A stretch of DNA of 64,000 bases, from the NCBI RefSeq assembly GCF_004118155.1, contig NZ_SAIQ01000003.1, positions 496,001 to 560,000 of the forward strand, in the 5' to 3' direction. Source of the stretch: Edaphocola flava (lineage in GTDB: Bacteria > Bacteroidota > Bacteroidia > Chitinophagales > Chitinophagaceae). The notes below the pieces were generated by a model. That model was not told the DNA's origin. It saw nothing but the letters and a program-made list of their open reading frames with translations, and ran no database searches. The translations under genes and the position numbers were made by a program. Positions 34,000 through 43,459 of this stretch are shown in pieces. Position 1 is the stretch's first letter, and every line of letters begins with the position of its first letter.

Positions 34000-34830
34000 G
34001 TGGAAGTCATTTCAAGAAACAAAGCTATTTACCAGCGCAATTTCCTGGCCAACCGCATCTTTATGGACCGGCAACAAACGGCTTACTGGATCACCGAAAT
34101 ATTTGACTGGATGTTCACCACCCGGAAGGAGTTCCTGAGCTACAGCCAGTTTGAACAGAAAGAACTGGAGTTACACATCATATTAAGAGAACTGTTGTTG
34201 CAGGAACAATTTACGCCAGAAGAGGCTAGCAGGATCACAGAGGCTTTTTTTACCGATCTGCAGGATGTATATGCCCTACTGGCCGAAGACCTGAAAGTAG
34301 CGATCAGCTTCGATCCGGCTGCCACTTCTATGCATGAGATCCTGTTCAGCTATCCTGGCTTCTTTGCCATTGCAGTACACCGTATTTCTTATTATTTATG
34401 GCATCACCATGCACAGATCCTGGCCCGTGTATTTGCTGAAATCGCGCACAGCAAAACAGGTATCGACATACATCCGGCTGCGGTGATCGGAAAACGTTTT
34501 TTCATTGATCATGGTACAGGCATCGTGATCGGAGAAACCTGTATTATAGGCGAAGATGTAAAAATATACCAGGGGGTTACACTGGGTGCTTTAAGTGTGA
34601 GCCGGGACCTTGCACACCAAAAAAGACATCCGACGATAGAGGATCATGTGATCATCTATGCCAATGCTACAATACTGGGAGGGCATACCGTCATTGGTAA
34701 AAACAGTATTGTCGGGGGTAATGTATGGCTGACGTCTTCCCTGCCCCCGAACGCACAAATCTTCCATAAAAGCGAAACCATTATTAAAAGAAAGCCGGGC
34801 AATAAAACGGCTGTCGATTTTTCTATATAA
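34000..34830 (+). CDS. cysE: Serine O-acetyltransferase
   Basis: First step of cysteine synthesis: serine plus acetyl-CoA gives O-acetylserine. A helical N-terminal part (about 1-150) is followed by a left-handed beta-helix of hexapeptide repeats ([20 protein letters not shown], then [17 protein letters not shown] and VTLGALS), with the catalytic His/Asp in this region. At 276 residues it is normal. The last residue is Ile, as in enzymes whose tail docks in the active site of cysteine synthase. The start is GTG; no better ATG is nearby. It is 20 bases from cysM. Control is by the leader attenuator upstream. Confidence 0.95.
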   Translation: MEVISRNKAIYQRNFLANRIFMDRQQTAYWITEIFDWMFTTRKEFLSYSQFEQKELELHIILRELLLQEQFTPEEASRITEAFFTDLQDVYALLAEDLKVAISFDPAATSMHEILFSYPGFFAIAVHRISYYLWHHHAQILARVFAEIAHSKTGIDIHPAAVIGKRFFIDHGTGIVIGETCIIGEDVKIYQGVTLGALSVSRDLAHQKRHPTIEDHVIIYANATILGGHTVIGKNSIVGGNVWLTSSLPPNAQIFHKSETIIKRKPGNKTAVDFSI

Positions 34831-34850
34831 TCATCAAAAATAAAGACATT

Positions 34851-35762
34851 ATGAAAGTACAATCCATCCTGGAGACTATTGGCAACACGCCGGTATTAAA
34901 ACTCAACAAACTGTTCGGCACAGCACGTAATGTCTGGATCAAACTGGAGCGCAGTAATCCGGGCAACAGTATTAAAGATCGTATCGCATTAGCCATGATT
35001 GAAGCGGCCGAAAAGGACGGTAACCTACAGCCAAACAGTGTAATCATTGAACCCACCTCCGGCAATACAGGTATAGGACTCGCCCTGCTAGCGGCGGTAA
35101 AGGGTTATAAAGTAATCCTGGTCATGCCGGAATCGATGAGTATAGAGCGCCGCAAACTGATGGAAATTTATGGCGCTGCATTTGAATTAACGCCCAGAGA
35201 GAAAGGTATGAAAGGAGCTATAGAACGGGCACAGGAACTGGTAAATAGTACGCCAAATGCCTGGATGCCGCAACAGTTCAACAATCCTGCAAATGTAGCG
35301 GTACATAAAAACACTACGGCGCAGGAGATACTGACTGACTTCCCTGAAGGGTTGGATTACCTGATCACCGGTGTAGGTACCGGCGGCCATATTACCGGTG
35401 TCGCATCAGTATTAAAACAACACTTTCCACAGCTTAAGGTTATTGCTGTAGAACCTGTCCTGTCGCCGGTGCTGAGCGGAGGCAATCCCGGTCCGCATCC
35501 GATACAGGGAATCGGGGCTGGTTTTGTACCACAGATCTATGATCCCAAACTGATTGATGAAGTTATACAGGTAGATAAAGAGGAGGCATTTGAATATGCC
35601 CGCAAAATAGCCCGTACAGAAGGAGTGCTGGTCGGCATTTCGACCGGTGCCTCTCTGGCTGCCGTATCGCGCAAACTGGAAACCTTACCGGAAGGGGCAA
35701 GGGTGCTGACATTCAACTATGATACCGGGGAACGTTACCTATCGACAGAAGGGCTCTTCTAA
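34851..35762 (+). CDS. cysM: Cysteine synthase (O-acetylserine sulfhydrylase)
   Basis: PLP enzyme that makes cysteine from O-acetylserine and sulfide. The PLP lysine is in NSIKDRIA (Lys 42), the substrate loop TSGNTGIG begins near 69, and the phosphate loop GTGGHITG is near 178. Its 303 residues fit CysK/CysM-type enzymes. The next most likely name is cysK; I cannot separate the two by eye. It is the last gene of the leader-controlled cysE-cysM operon. Confidence 0.93.
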   Translation: MKVQSILETIGNTPVLKLNKLFGTARNVWIKLERSNPGNSIKDRIALAMIEAAEKDGNLQPNSVIIEPTSGNTGIGLALLAAVKGYKVILVMPESMSIERRKLMEIYGAAFELTPREKGMKGAIERAQELVNSTPNAWMPQQFNNPANVAVHKNTTAQEILTDFPEGLDYLITGVGTGGHITGVASVLKQHFPQLKVIAVEPVLSPVLSGGNPGPHPIQGIGAGFVPQIYDPKLIDEVIQVDKEEAFEYARKIARTEGVLVGISTGASLAAVSRKLETLPEGARVLTFNYDTGERYLSTEGLF

Positions 35763-35790
35763 CGATAATTATGGGTGGTATAAGAGGGTA

Positions 35791-35828
35791 AACGCCGCGC
35801 CCCATAAGGCTGCGGCGTTCTTTTTTTA
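35791..35828 (+). terminator. Terminator of cysE-cysM
   Basis: Arms AACGCCGC (35791-35798) and GCGGCGTT (35812-35819) with a GC pair inside, followed by CTTTTTTT. It is 28 bases past the stop. Confidence 0.88.
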
Positions 35829-35856
35829 ATTTTCTGAAAAATATGTTCCCATATTT

Positions 35857-35888
35857 TTTGGGAAACAATATTCTAGTATGTACATTTG
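35857..35888 (+). promoter_or_regulatory. Promoter of the tRNA-Leu gene
   Basis: TTTG at 35857-35860, 20 bases, then TACATTTG (35881-35888), both exact matches to the Bacteroidota consensus. Transcription would start near 35895, nine bases before the mature tRNA end. Confidence 0.65.
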
Positions 35889-35903
35889 CAACCCAATTAA
35901 GGA

Positions 35904-35985
35904 GCCCAGGTGGCGAAATTGGTAGACGCACCGTCTTCAGGTGGCGGCGCCGTAAGGTGTGATGGTTCGAATCCATTCCTGGGCA
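35904..35985 (+). tRNA. tRNA-Leu (anticodon CAG)
   Basis: Complete cloverleaf: acceptor stem GCCCAGG / CCTGGGC; D stem GCG/CGC with loop containing TTGGTAGA; anticodon stem CCGTC/GGCGG with loop TTCAGGT, giving anticodon CAG; a long class II variable arm, as required for leucine; T arm GATGG/CCATT with TTCGAAT. The discriminator base is A and CCA is not encoded. A strong promoter precedes it and a terminator follows. Confidence 0.96.
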
Positions 35986-35987
35986 CA

Positions 35988-36025
35988 AAAAGAGGTAATA
36001 AATCTTACGATTTATTACCTCTTTT
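35988..36025 (+). terminator. Terminator of the tRNA gene
   Basis: Perfect inverted repeat with 17-base arms (35988-36004 and 36009-36025), loop TTAC, followed by CTTTT. It begins two bases after the tRNA. Confidence 0.88.
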
Positions 36026-36319
36026 CTTTTCTGTCAATTTACATTTTACTGCTGCTTTCTGCCCTTATACCACAAGACCTGCCGGCAAGTACCCCAACAA
36101 AAAATTTGCAGCAGCTTTGAACCGCATTATCCTGGCTGCTACTTGCACAAAAAAGATACTGATCCCTTAAAACATAAGGTGCTGATAGAACTTGATATAC
36201 TTGACTGAATATAAAACTGTTTTGTAAGAAATAAGAAGCCTTACGCCGACAAATATGTCGAACGGTTTGTTTAACTTTCCTAAGAATTACAATTACTGCT
36301 AACCATAGTCCCCCGCGTT
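36026..36319. other. Intergenic stretch before the peptide synthetase gene
   Basis: 294 bases without a convincing gene, leader peptide or hairpin. I see no perfect TAnnTTTG box close to the synthetase start, so its promoter is unassigned. A frame that crosses the tRNA here (35910-36170) is not a gene. Confidence 0.6.
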
Positions 36320-39300
36320 ATGTCTGATAGTATTATTCTGGGTAAAGCAATGCCCGAACTGATCAGAGATGAGATGCTGAGTGCCTTACTCCAGCCCTCA
36401 TTTCTGGCTCATCGCGATAAAGCAGCTTTTATATTTCAAGACCGTATACTAACCTATGCGGAACTGGACAACTGGAGCAATGCCATTGCACAGCAACTCA
36501 TAGACTCCGGCGTGCAACCGGGAGATACTGTAGGGGTCTGGTATCCGCGTAGTCTGGAGCTGCCGGTCGCGATACTGGGCATTATCAAGGCCGGGGCCGC
36601 ATACGTTCCCCTTGATCGCGAAATGCCCCAGGATCGTATCCGAAAGGTGTTTGGAGATATTGGTGTACGCACTTATTTTTCCGATACCGATGCCGGTATC
36701 CATTGTACGCCATTGACTATCGCAACCGAACCGCTTACTATAGTACCGGCACCGGAAATCATTGCCAGGCCGGACGATTGGGCTTACGTATTGTTTACGT
36801 CCGGCAGTACAGGTAATCCGAAAGGTATTCCCATCAATCATAGAAACATCTGTCATCTTATCCGTTCTGAGCAGCAGGTACTGCACATCACCGATGCAGA
36901 TAAAGTGTACCAGGGATTTTCGGTCTCATTCGATATGTGGTGTGAAGAGGTCTGGATCAGCCTGTTTGCAGGTGCAACCATCTGGATTGCAGATGCCATA
37001 GCCGTAAAGGCAATCGATGAATTGAGCGAGGTGCTCAGGTCGCAGAACATTACTATACTGCATGCCGTACCCAGTATTCTGGCTATTATAGATGAAGTGC
37101 CTGCTATAAGACTCGTCAATTCAGGAGGAGAGGCCTGCACCCCACAGGTGCAACAGAAGTGGGCAAAACCTTACCGCAAATTCATCAACAGCTATGGGCC
37201 GACGGAAACAACGGTCACTTCCAATATGGCTTTTGTACAGGCAGGAGATGAACTGACGATAGGCACACCACTACCCAATTATAACCTGGCGGTTGTAGAT
37301 GAGCACATGCGTATTGTTCCCCGCGGGGAGCGTGGTGAAATGATCATCTCGGGTCCGGGCGTAAGTATGGGCTACTTTAACCTCCCAGAATTTACTGCAC
37401 AGAAATTTATTCCTAACCCTTTTAGTGAATTGCCCGGTAAGCACATTTATAAAACCGGAGATGCAGTAATGATCAGGGAAGATGGCTTCCTTGAATTCCA
37501 GGGCAGAATTGATGACCAGGTAAAACTGCGTGGCTATCGTATTGAACTGGGTGAGATTGAGAGCCGGATGAATGATATCAGTGGTATTGCCTCTGCAGCT
37601 GTTGCCATTAGACCGGACAGCAACCGGCAGGATCAACTGGTGGGCTATATCGTTATGGAAGAGGGCCATATCGCAGATGAAGACACTATCCGGAAAATAC
37701 TTTCAGGCTTCCTGGCACCATATATGGTACCGGTTGCATTTGTTATATTGCCCGAAATGCCCCGGATGCCCAGTGGCAAGATTGACCGGAAGAAGTTGCC
37801 GCTTCCAGAAGCATTCATCCCAACTGAAGGTGATCAGCAAACAGTAGAAATTGATCCCAATAGCCCGGTAAAAGACCGCTTGCTACAGGTACTGAACATT
37901 ATATTCCCTGGAAAGCATATTCATCTTTCCCAGGACTTCTTTACAGACCTGGGAGGCCATTCACTGCTTGCCGCAACTCTGGTATCCCATTTAAGACAAA
38001 AAGCATATCTGCAACAGGTATCGCTAAAAGACCTGTATACACATCGACCTCTTTCTGCCTTTGCAGAAAACATAGAAGAACAATCCGGATCGGCAGCTGC
38101 TGCCAGTCCGTTTCAAAGGGTCAGCCGCCTGCAATATATACTCTGCGGGATTGCCCAGACTTTTGCGCTGCTCCTGATTTACGGTCTGTTGGCAGTACAG
38201 ATATTCTTTCCATACCTGAGTTACTATTATTTTAATGTAAGCGGTTACGGCCATATTACTGCCCTATTAAGCGCGATATTACTGTACCTGCTTATTCCGC
38301 CGGTATTTGCATTGCTGATCGTCGGCTCCAAATGGCTGTTTATAGGTAAGATCAGGGAAGGTGACTACCCTCTTTGGGGATGGTACTATTTCCGTTGGTG
38401 GTTATGGAAAGCGATGAAGCGCCTGTTACCTTCAGAATTTATTGTAGACACTCCCCTGTACCCAAGATACCTGCGTTTACTGGGCGTCAAAGTTGATGCC
38501 TCAGCGCAGCTGAGTTTACTGCCCATCGGTGCAGAAGATCTTGTAACCATAGAGGGTAATGTGAGTACCTCCTCCGGCTGCAGCATAGACAATGCAAGCG
38601 TAGAAAACGGGATCTTAAAACTACGGAAAGTACATATCAAGGCAAATGCGTACCTGGGATCTTCGGCTATCGTATGCGGAGACACTGTTATAGAAGCACA
38701 TGGTGTGCTCCAGGACCTGAGCTGCCTGCCGGAAGGCCAGCACATAGGATATGGAGAGATATGGGACGGCAGCCCTGCGGTAAAAACACATACGGTTCCA
38801 CCGGAAGAACTACCCGAACCGAATATGGTTTCGCGCAGCCTGCGTAACCGCTATAGCCTGTTTTACCTGGCCTCATTGTTTATTTTCCCCCTGGTAGTCA
38901 TCATACCCCTGACACCGGTTTTGTATACATTGTATTACCTGGATGATCAGGCAGGAGATTACCAGTTTTACTATTTATGGCAGGTGCCGATCCTTGCTGC
39001 ATTGTACCTCGTACTATTTATGCTCATCATTTCGGGTATATCCCGGTTATTGCAGTATAAAATGCAACCGGGAGTGTATTCCATTTATAGTTTTACTTAT
39101 TACCGCAAATGGATGAAAGATCAGCTGATGAACCTTTCGCTGATTGTACTTCATCCACTTTATGCGACTGTTTACGTATCTAAATACTACCGTATGCTGG
39201 GCGCTAAGGTGGGCCGGAATGCAGAAATCTCTACAGCCAGCGACGTAAGTCATCATCTGCTGGAAATAGGAGAAGGGTCTTTTATTGCAGATGCTGTAAT

Positions 39301-40246
39301 CCTCGGAGAACATGATGTCCGCAACCAGCAACTGATTTTACAGAAAACCGTCATTGGGCATAATAGTTTTGTAGGCAACAGTGGCCTTATACCACAGGGC
39401 TACTCGCTGGGCAGCGGCATGCTGATTGGTGTCTTGTCCAAAGCCCCGTCGGAAGAGCAATTACGGCAAAGTGCAGAGAAAGACTGGTTTGGTTCGCCTC
39501 CCATTGGTCTGCCTTCACGCCAGCAGAGTGTTGCATTTGACAGTAGCCTTACCTTTCATCCACCGCTTAAGTTGAAGCTGGCCAGAGGATTGGTAGAAGG
39601 TATCCGGATCATTCTCCCTCAAACGGTCATTACCACGTGCAGTGTACTGTTTGTTGCTTATGCACATGACCTGCTGTCTATGTCGCCGGGCCGGCTTATT
39701 ATATCCATTCCGATATACTATTTACTATTTATGGGTGTGCCTGCCTTCTTGGTTACTGTGTTACTGAAATGGTTACTTGTTGGTAAGTATGAAGAGATGG
39801 CCATGCCTATGTATAGTCTGAAAGTATGGCTGAGTGAAGCGGTAACCAGCTTTTATGAAGCGCTGGCCGTAGTATTTTTCCTGGACCAGTTAAGAGGCAC
39901 TCCCTGGCTTCCTGTTATGCTCCGTTTATTAGGCGTTAAAACCGGTAAGCACGTATGGATGAATACGACAGACATTACTGAGCATGATATGGTAACGATA
40001 GATGATGAAGCGATGCTGAATGAAGATTGTGGCCCGCAGACCCATCTTTTCGAAGATCGTATTATGAAGATCGGTTCTGTACATATCGGCCGTCAGTCTA
40101 CAATCGGTACCCGCACTATTATCTTATATAACAGTATGATCGGCAACCATGTTACCATTTCCTCCTTATCTCTTGTGATGAAGGGAGAAACATTGCCGGA
40201 TCAGACCGCATGGACAGGAAGCCCTGTACGGCCGGATCATGGTTGA
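36320..40246 (+). CDS. Monomodular membrane nonribosomal peptide synthetase, epsilon-poly-lysine synthetase (Pls)-like
   Basis: A 1,308-residue enzyme. Adenylation domain 1-495: TSGSTGNPKG (160-169), YGPTE (292-296), GRIDDQVKLRGYRIE near 395, PSGKIDRK (Lys 487). Carrier domain about 515-585, phosphopantetheine site LGGHSLL (Ser 548). Then three units, each two membrane segments plus a hexapeptide-type beta-helix domain: TM 604-632 and 645-672 with helix 715-820; TM 846-874 and 885-910 with helix 958-1040; TM 1098-1118 and 1124-1153 with helix 1203-1300. No condensation or thioesterase domain. This is the A-T-(TM2-C)x3 plan of Pls, which makes poly-lysine by repeated amide formation. By-eye pocket residues D-M-E-S-V-S-S-V-T-K resemble the lysine code. 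Confidence 0.88.
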   Translation: MSDSIILGKAMPELIRDEMLSALLQPSFLAHRDKAAFIFQDRILTYAELDNWSNAIAQQLIDSGVQPGDTVGVWYPRSLELPVAILGIIKAGAAYVPLDREMPQDRIRKVFGDIGVRTYFSDTDAGIHCTPLTIATEPLTIVPAPEIIARPDDWAYVLFTSGSTGNPKGIPINHRNICHLIRSEQQVLHITDADKVYQGFSVSFDMWCEEVWISLFAGATIWIADAIAVKAIDELSEVLRSQNITILHAVPSILAIIDEVPAIRLVNSGGEACTPQVQQKWAKPYRKFINSYGPTETTVTSNMAFVQAGDELTIGTPLPNYNLAVVDEHMRIVPRGERGEMIISGPGVSMGYFNLPEFTAQKFIPNPFSELPGKHIYKTGDAVMIREDGFLEFQGRIDDQVKLRGYRIELGEIESRMNDISGIASAAVAIRPDSNRQDQLVGYIVMEEGHIADEDTIRKILSGFLAPYMVPVAFVILPEMPRMPSGKIDRKKLPLPEAFIPTEGDQQTVEIDPNSPVKDRLLQVLNIIFPGKHIHLSQDFFTDLGGHSLLAATLVSHLRQKAYLQQVSLKDLYTHRPLSAFAENIEEQSGSAAAASPFQRVSRLQYILCGIAQTFALLLIYGLLAVQIFFPYLSYYYFNVSGYGHITALLSAILLYLLIPPVFALLIVGSKWLFIGKIREGDYPLWGWYYFRWWLWKAMKRLLPSEFIVDTPLYPRYLRLLGVKVDASAQLSLLPIGAEDLVTIEGNVSTSSGCSIDNASVENGILKLRKVHIKANAYLGSSAIVCGDTVIEAHGVLQDLSCLPEGQHIGYGEIWDGSPAVKTHTVPPEELPEPNMVSRSLRNRYSLFYLASLFIFPLVVIIPLTPVLYTLYYLDDQAGDYQFYYLWQVPILAALYLVLFMLIISGISRLLQYKMQPGVYSIYSFTYYRKWMKDQLMNLSLIVLHPLYATVYVSKYYRMLGAKVGRNAEISTASDVSHHLLEIGEGSFIADAVILGEHDVRNQQLILQKTVIGHNSFVGNSGLIPQGYSLGSGMLIGVLSKAPSEEQLRQSAEKDWFGSPPIGLPSRQQSVAFDSSLTFHPPLKLKLARGLVEGIRIILPQTVITTCSVLFVAYAHDLLSMSPGRLIISIPIYYLLFMGVPAFLVTVLLKWLLVGKYEEMAMPMYSLKVWLSEAVTSFYEALAVVFFLDQLRGTPWLPVMLRLLGVKTGKHVWMNTTDITEHDMVTIDDEAMLNEDCGPQTHLFEDRIMKIGSVHIGRQSTIGTRTIILYNSMIGNHVTISSLSLVMKGETLPDQTAWTGSPVRPDHG

Positions 40247-40247
40247 T

Positions 40248-40889
40248 TCAGCGCAGCAATAATTGCCTGATGTCCATTTTGTATTCTGGTTCCGTACTGG
40301 CCACCTGGACGACATAATCGGAATCTATATCAATCTGCTGCAGAAAAAAAGATTGACCGTTCCACAAAACCGGATCCTGCCTGGTATTTATATCTGCCAG
40401 GCAGACCTCCTGAATACCCGATCCTTCGGCCTTCAGTACAGCTTCTTTGCCAGTCCAGCAATGGTAGAACAGGCTTTCAGGGTCCTGGCTTTGCAGAAGG
40501 GCCTTCTGTTCTTCAGGATGCAAAAAGTCGTTATATACTGCGGGGTCAATACTTGCTTGCCTGTATTCCACATCAATCCCATTCTCCAGCCGGGGATCTG
40601 CACTCAGTACACAAATGCCTTTACTGTAGGCTGTACTGAAATATAAAGGGGGCGTATGCAGCTGAGGCTGGTGCTGTGGTGTTTTATAAAGTTGGGTTAG
40701 CACTGATTTATGCTCAGGATAAAAATGCTGTACAGCTGCCTCCAGCAATAGCTTTCCCGCAATCCGTACATAACGATCCTCTTCCTGCTGGTATGCATTA
40801 ACGCGCTGCTGCAACAGTTCCGGAAATGTCTGCAGCCGTTGATCCAGTAATGTTAGATCACAATCTTTAAGAAACGTATACCAAATCAT
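40248..40889 (-). CDS. 4'-phosphopantetheinyl transferase (Sfp type)
   Basis: Transfers phosphopantetheine from CoA to a carrier-domain serine. The two family motifs are intact: NGIDVEYR near residues 100-107 and FYHCWTGKEAVLKAEGSG near 141-158. At about 213 residues it is a compact Sfp-like enzyme. It faces the peptide synthetase gene tail to tail with one base between the stop codons. I chose ATG 40889 (MIWYTFLKDCD), where family-like sequence begins; an in-frame ATG 16 codons upstream (40937) is possible. It is the likely activator of the synthetase carrier domain (inference from position). Confidence 0.88.
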   Translation of the reverse strand: MIWYTFLKDCDLTLLDQRLQTFPELLQQRVNAYQQEEDRYVRIAGKLLLEAAVQHFYPEHKSVLTQLYKTPQHQPQLHTPPLYFSTAYSKGICVLSADPRLENGIDVEYRQASIDPAVYNDFLHPEEQKALLQSQDPESLFYHCWTGKEAVLKAEGSGIQEVCLADINTRQDPVLWNGQSFFLQQIDIDSDYVVQVASTEPEYKMDIRQLLLR

Positions 40890-41089
40890 AATCTTCCAAT
40901 AGCTGGTATCGAATATATACTTTTTTGCTTTAAGCATCCTTTAGTTTGTGCACAGATATTTTGCACTGTATTATTACACAATTGTAAAGGTTTAAGACAT
41001 CAGATCTTTGAAAATGGACTTGTGAATATTTATAGCATATGAATATCCAAACTGCGTCAGAAGCAGGTCTGAATGAACAGATCGCCAGT

Positions 41090-41133
41090 ATTAGAAAACC
41101 GCATAGTGCTTAAGCGCTATGCGGTTTTCTAAT
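41090..41133 (-). terminator. Terminator of the beta-helix protein gene
   Basis: Arms ATTAGAAAACCGCATAG (41090-41106) and CTATGCGGTTTTCTAAT (41117-41133), with further pairing in the loop; T-rich on both strands. It is 19 bases past the stop at 41153. Confidence 0.88.
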
Positions 41134-41152
41134 ACATCTGAAGAACTAAAAT

Positions 41153-42982
41153 TTATTTCTGAAGGATGATCTGTTTTGCAATTACCTGCTGATCCTGTGT
41201 ACGAAGTTTCAAGAGATAGACTCCGGAAGGCAGGTCCTGAATAATTATCGGCTGGTGGGCTTCGAACCCGAGGTCTTTTATTTTACGCCCATTCAGCTGG
41301 AACAATTCCATACTGGCCAGGCGGTATTTTTGCTGGTCATATTCCAGCTGGAATATACCTGTTCCCGGATTAGGGTAAAGCCTGAAGGCATTAGCCAGTC
41401 CCGGTGTATATAAGGAAGTTGACGTATCAACAGACTTCTGGTATTCTACTGCCCCTATATCGATCGTATTATTAAATACCCTTGTATGGCCATTATAATC
41501 TGCACTGCCATAATCCGGCACTGCATTACTACCCTTGTTGATGCAGTTTGTAGAATTACTAGCCAATCCGAAATCTACATTAAGGGCATTATAAGTCGGG
41601 CCTGCGCCTAATATCGGCGAAGCCAGTTGTAAATTATGGTCATAGATATTTGTGCTGAGGCCCTGTACACCAGCAGGCATATTGGTATTAGGATAAAAGT
41701 CAATCAGGTTATTGGACAGGTTAAGGTTCAGGGCTGCAAACTTGAAATTATTATAGGCAGTATCAAAAGGATTATAGTTCTGCTTATTATTGAAAATAAT
41801 GTTATTCGAGATTCTGAGCTTACAATAAGTTCCCCATCCATGTATGGCCGCACTTCCGGTATAGTCCTTTACGGTATTGTTTACAATCGTATTATTAACG
41901 ATGGTGGCCTGGCAGTGCTGTGCCCATATACCACCTCCGCTGATGGAGGAATAGTTGTTGGCAATGATATTATTACGGACGATATGGTCGTTACGACCGG
42001 GTACATCACTATCCAGGTCCTGGCCTAAAAGCTGCAGTCCACCACCACCGTCATTAATCCCGCAAAAAACACCTTCAGCCAATGTCTGGTTGTTATTGCA
42101 AATCAAGTTTTGCTCAATCAGGGATGATTTGGACTGGAGGGCCACTGCCCCATTCAGATTGGTATTGTTATGATGTACGCGGTTGCGTTGAAAAATAACA
42201 TTACCCCCATATGCACTATTGAAGATACCACCGCCATTGCTCTGGGTATTATTGTATAATTCATTATCCCTGAACAGCAGTACATTGTTGCTCATCATAC
42301 CGGTGGAGGTATGGGAAAACAGGCCGATTCCTCCGCTGGACGTATTGTTATAAAATTTATTATTGAGTACATAAGCACTATCCTCATATAAGACATGCAT
42401 CAGTGTTCCGGTACGGTTATCATGTACACTGCAATTGGTAAACCTTAGTTTGCTGGCACTTTGCGTTTGTCCGAAATTATAGAGGGAGATCAGGCGCTCC
42501 ATCGCAATATTATGATAGAACTCGCATTGATTGATATACAGCAGCGGAATAGTCGAGGTAATAGCACTATTATTAATGCCTCGTTTAATATCCTTGAAAA
42601 TGCAATATTCAAAGGTTGGGTTCCCGAAGTTCATACTGCCGGTATTTTCGAGGCCCAGCCCGCTCCATCCTCCCGCTGTGGTGGCCACATTAGACCATCC
42701 TGTGGTATCATTGGCCCGGAACACGATCTTCTGCTCCGGTGTTCCTTTTGCCGATATGGTTCCATAAACGTATAACTGGTAATTGCCCATAAACACAACC
42801 TGGACGCCCGGCTGAATGGTCAGGGTATTGCTTAAAGGGACAGCGATGTCATTATGGATATAATAGGGAGAACCTTCCAGGGTCCAAGTTCCAGAAACGT
42901 TAGGCGTATTGACCTGGGTCGCAGCAAAACTGCCCTGACAAATGGCCAGGAAGGAGGTAAGGTAGCATAGAATTTTTTTCAT
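41153..42982 (-). CDS. Secreted right-handed beta-helix protein with type IX sorting domain
   Basis: A 609-residue protein with signal peptide ending GSFAA. Residues 60-500 contain repeated Asn-rich rungs (VRNNIIANNYSS, TIVNNTIVNNTV, RISNNIIFNNKQNYN) of a parallel beta-helix, like pectate-lyase or 'right-handed parallel beta-helix' proteins. The last 75 residues are a type A type IX secretion sorting domain: LYPNPGTGIFQLEY, LFQLNGRKI, LPSGVYLLKL and a Lys end. It is therefore exported across the outer membrane and probably attached to the surface. No catalytic residues can be named, so enzyme or adhesin role is open. Confidence 0.92.
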   Translation of the reverse strand: MKKILCYLTSFLAICQGSFAATQVNTPNVSGTWTLEGSPYYIHNDIAVPLSNTLTIQPGVQVVFMGNYQLYVYGTISAKGTPEQKIVFRANDTTGWSNVATTAGGWSGLGLENTGSMNFGNPTFEYCIFKDIKRGINNSAITSTIPLLYINQCEFYHNIAMERLISLYNFGQTQSASKLRFTNCSVHDNRTGTLMHVLYEDSAYVLNNKFYNNTSSGGIGLFSHTSTGMMSNNVLLFRDNELYNNTQSNGGGIFNSAYGGNVIFQRNRVHHNNTNLNGAVALQSKSSLIEQNLICNNNQTLAEGVFCGINDGGGGLQLLGQDLDSDVPGRNDHIVRNNIIANNYSSISGGGIWAQHCQATIVNNTIVNNTVKDYTGSAAIHGWGTYCKLRISNNIIFNNKQNYNPFDTAYNNFKFAALNLNLSNNLIDFYPNTNMPAGVQGLSTNIYDHNLQLASPILGAGPTYNALNVDFGLASNSTNCINKGSNAVPDYGSADYNGHTRVFNNTIDIGAVEYQKSVDTSTSLYTPGLANAFRLYPNPGTGIFQLEYDQQKYRLASMELFQLNGRKIKDLGFEAHQPIIIQDLPSGVYLLKLRTQDQQVIAKQIILQK

Positions 42983-43152
42983 TTCACAAAGGCTTTTATT
43001 ACAAGACAGGTGAAAAGGTGCACTTAGTTGGTTAAAGGCCCAGGTTTACGGTCAATCGTACTATTTACAAACGCTGATACGATCTGTTGGTCCACAGGTT
43101 ATTTGGCTTGTGAAGGATTCTTCAATTAATACTGGCACCGGATAAAACCGTT

Positions 43153-43184
43153 ACGGCAGGCTGATCGATTGAGCAGCCTGCCGT
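43153..43184 (-). terminator. Terminator of the methyltransferase operon
   Basis: Arms ACGGCAGGCT (43153-43162) and AGCCTGCCGT (43175-43184). The plus-strand side ends in TTTTTTTT; the minus-strand side has a weaker TTTT. It lies 12 bases past the stop at 43196. Confidence 0.72.
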
Positions 43185-43195
43185 TTTTTTTAAAA

Positions 43196-43450
43196 TTAGT
43201 TTTCACTTATCGCCTGCCAGAACTCAGCAGCATCGGCCGGTAAGGGAATGGTATCCGGGTCTTCGGGCACCGGGTTACAGCGTGCACTGATGTATTGTAA
43301 CATATCGGCATCGGTGAAGTATAACTTAAACTCCATACGCAAACCGGCATCTGCAGCATAACATACACTACCCTCTGCGGTATCTGCATCAAGGTACAGC
43401 AACCCGGTCCGGATCGCAATTCTCTGTGCAAAATGTGCCCAGTCGGCCAT
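43196..43450 (-). CDS. Small protein of unknown function
   Basis: An 84-residue acidic protein beginning MADWAHFAQRIAIRTG. I do not recognise it. It has a beta-alpha feel (GLLYLDADTAEGSVCYAADAG, then YFTDADMLQYISARC). It lies nine bases after the methyltransferase stop, before a shared terminator, so it is probably co-transcribed. Overlapping shorter frames on the same strand are shadows. Confidence 0.6.
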   Translation of the reverse strand: MADWAHFAQRIAIRTGLLYLDADTAEGSVCYAADAGLRMEFKLYFTDADMLQYISARCNPVPEDPDTIPLPADAAEFWQAISEN

Positions 43451-43459
43451 CTGATGTGT

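Noticed and set aside
35910-36170. Open frame of 86 codons over the tRNA gene
   Set aside because: It lies across the tRNA-Leu and its terminator and has no coding character.
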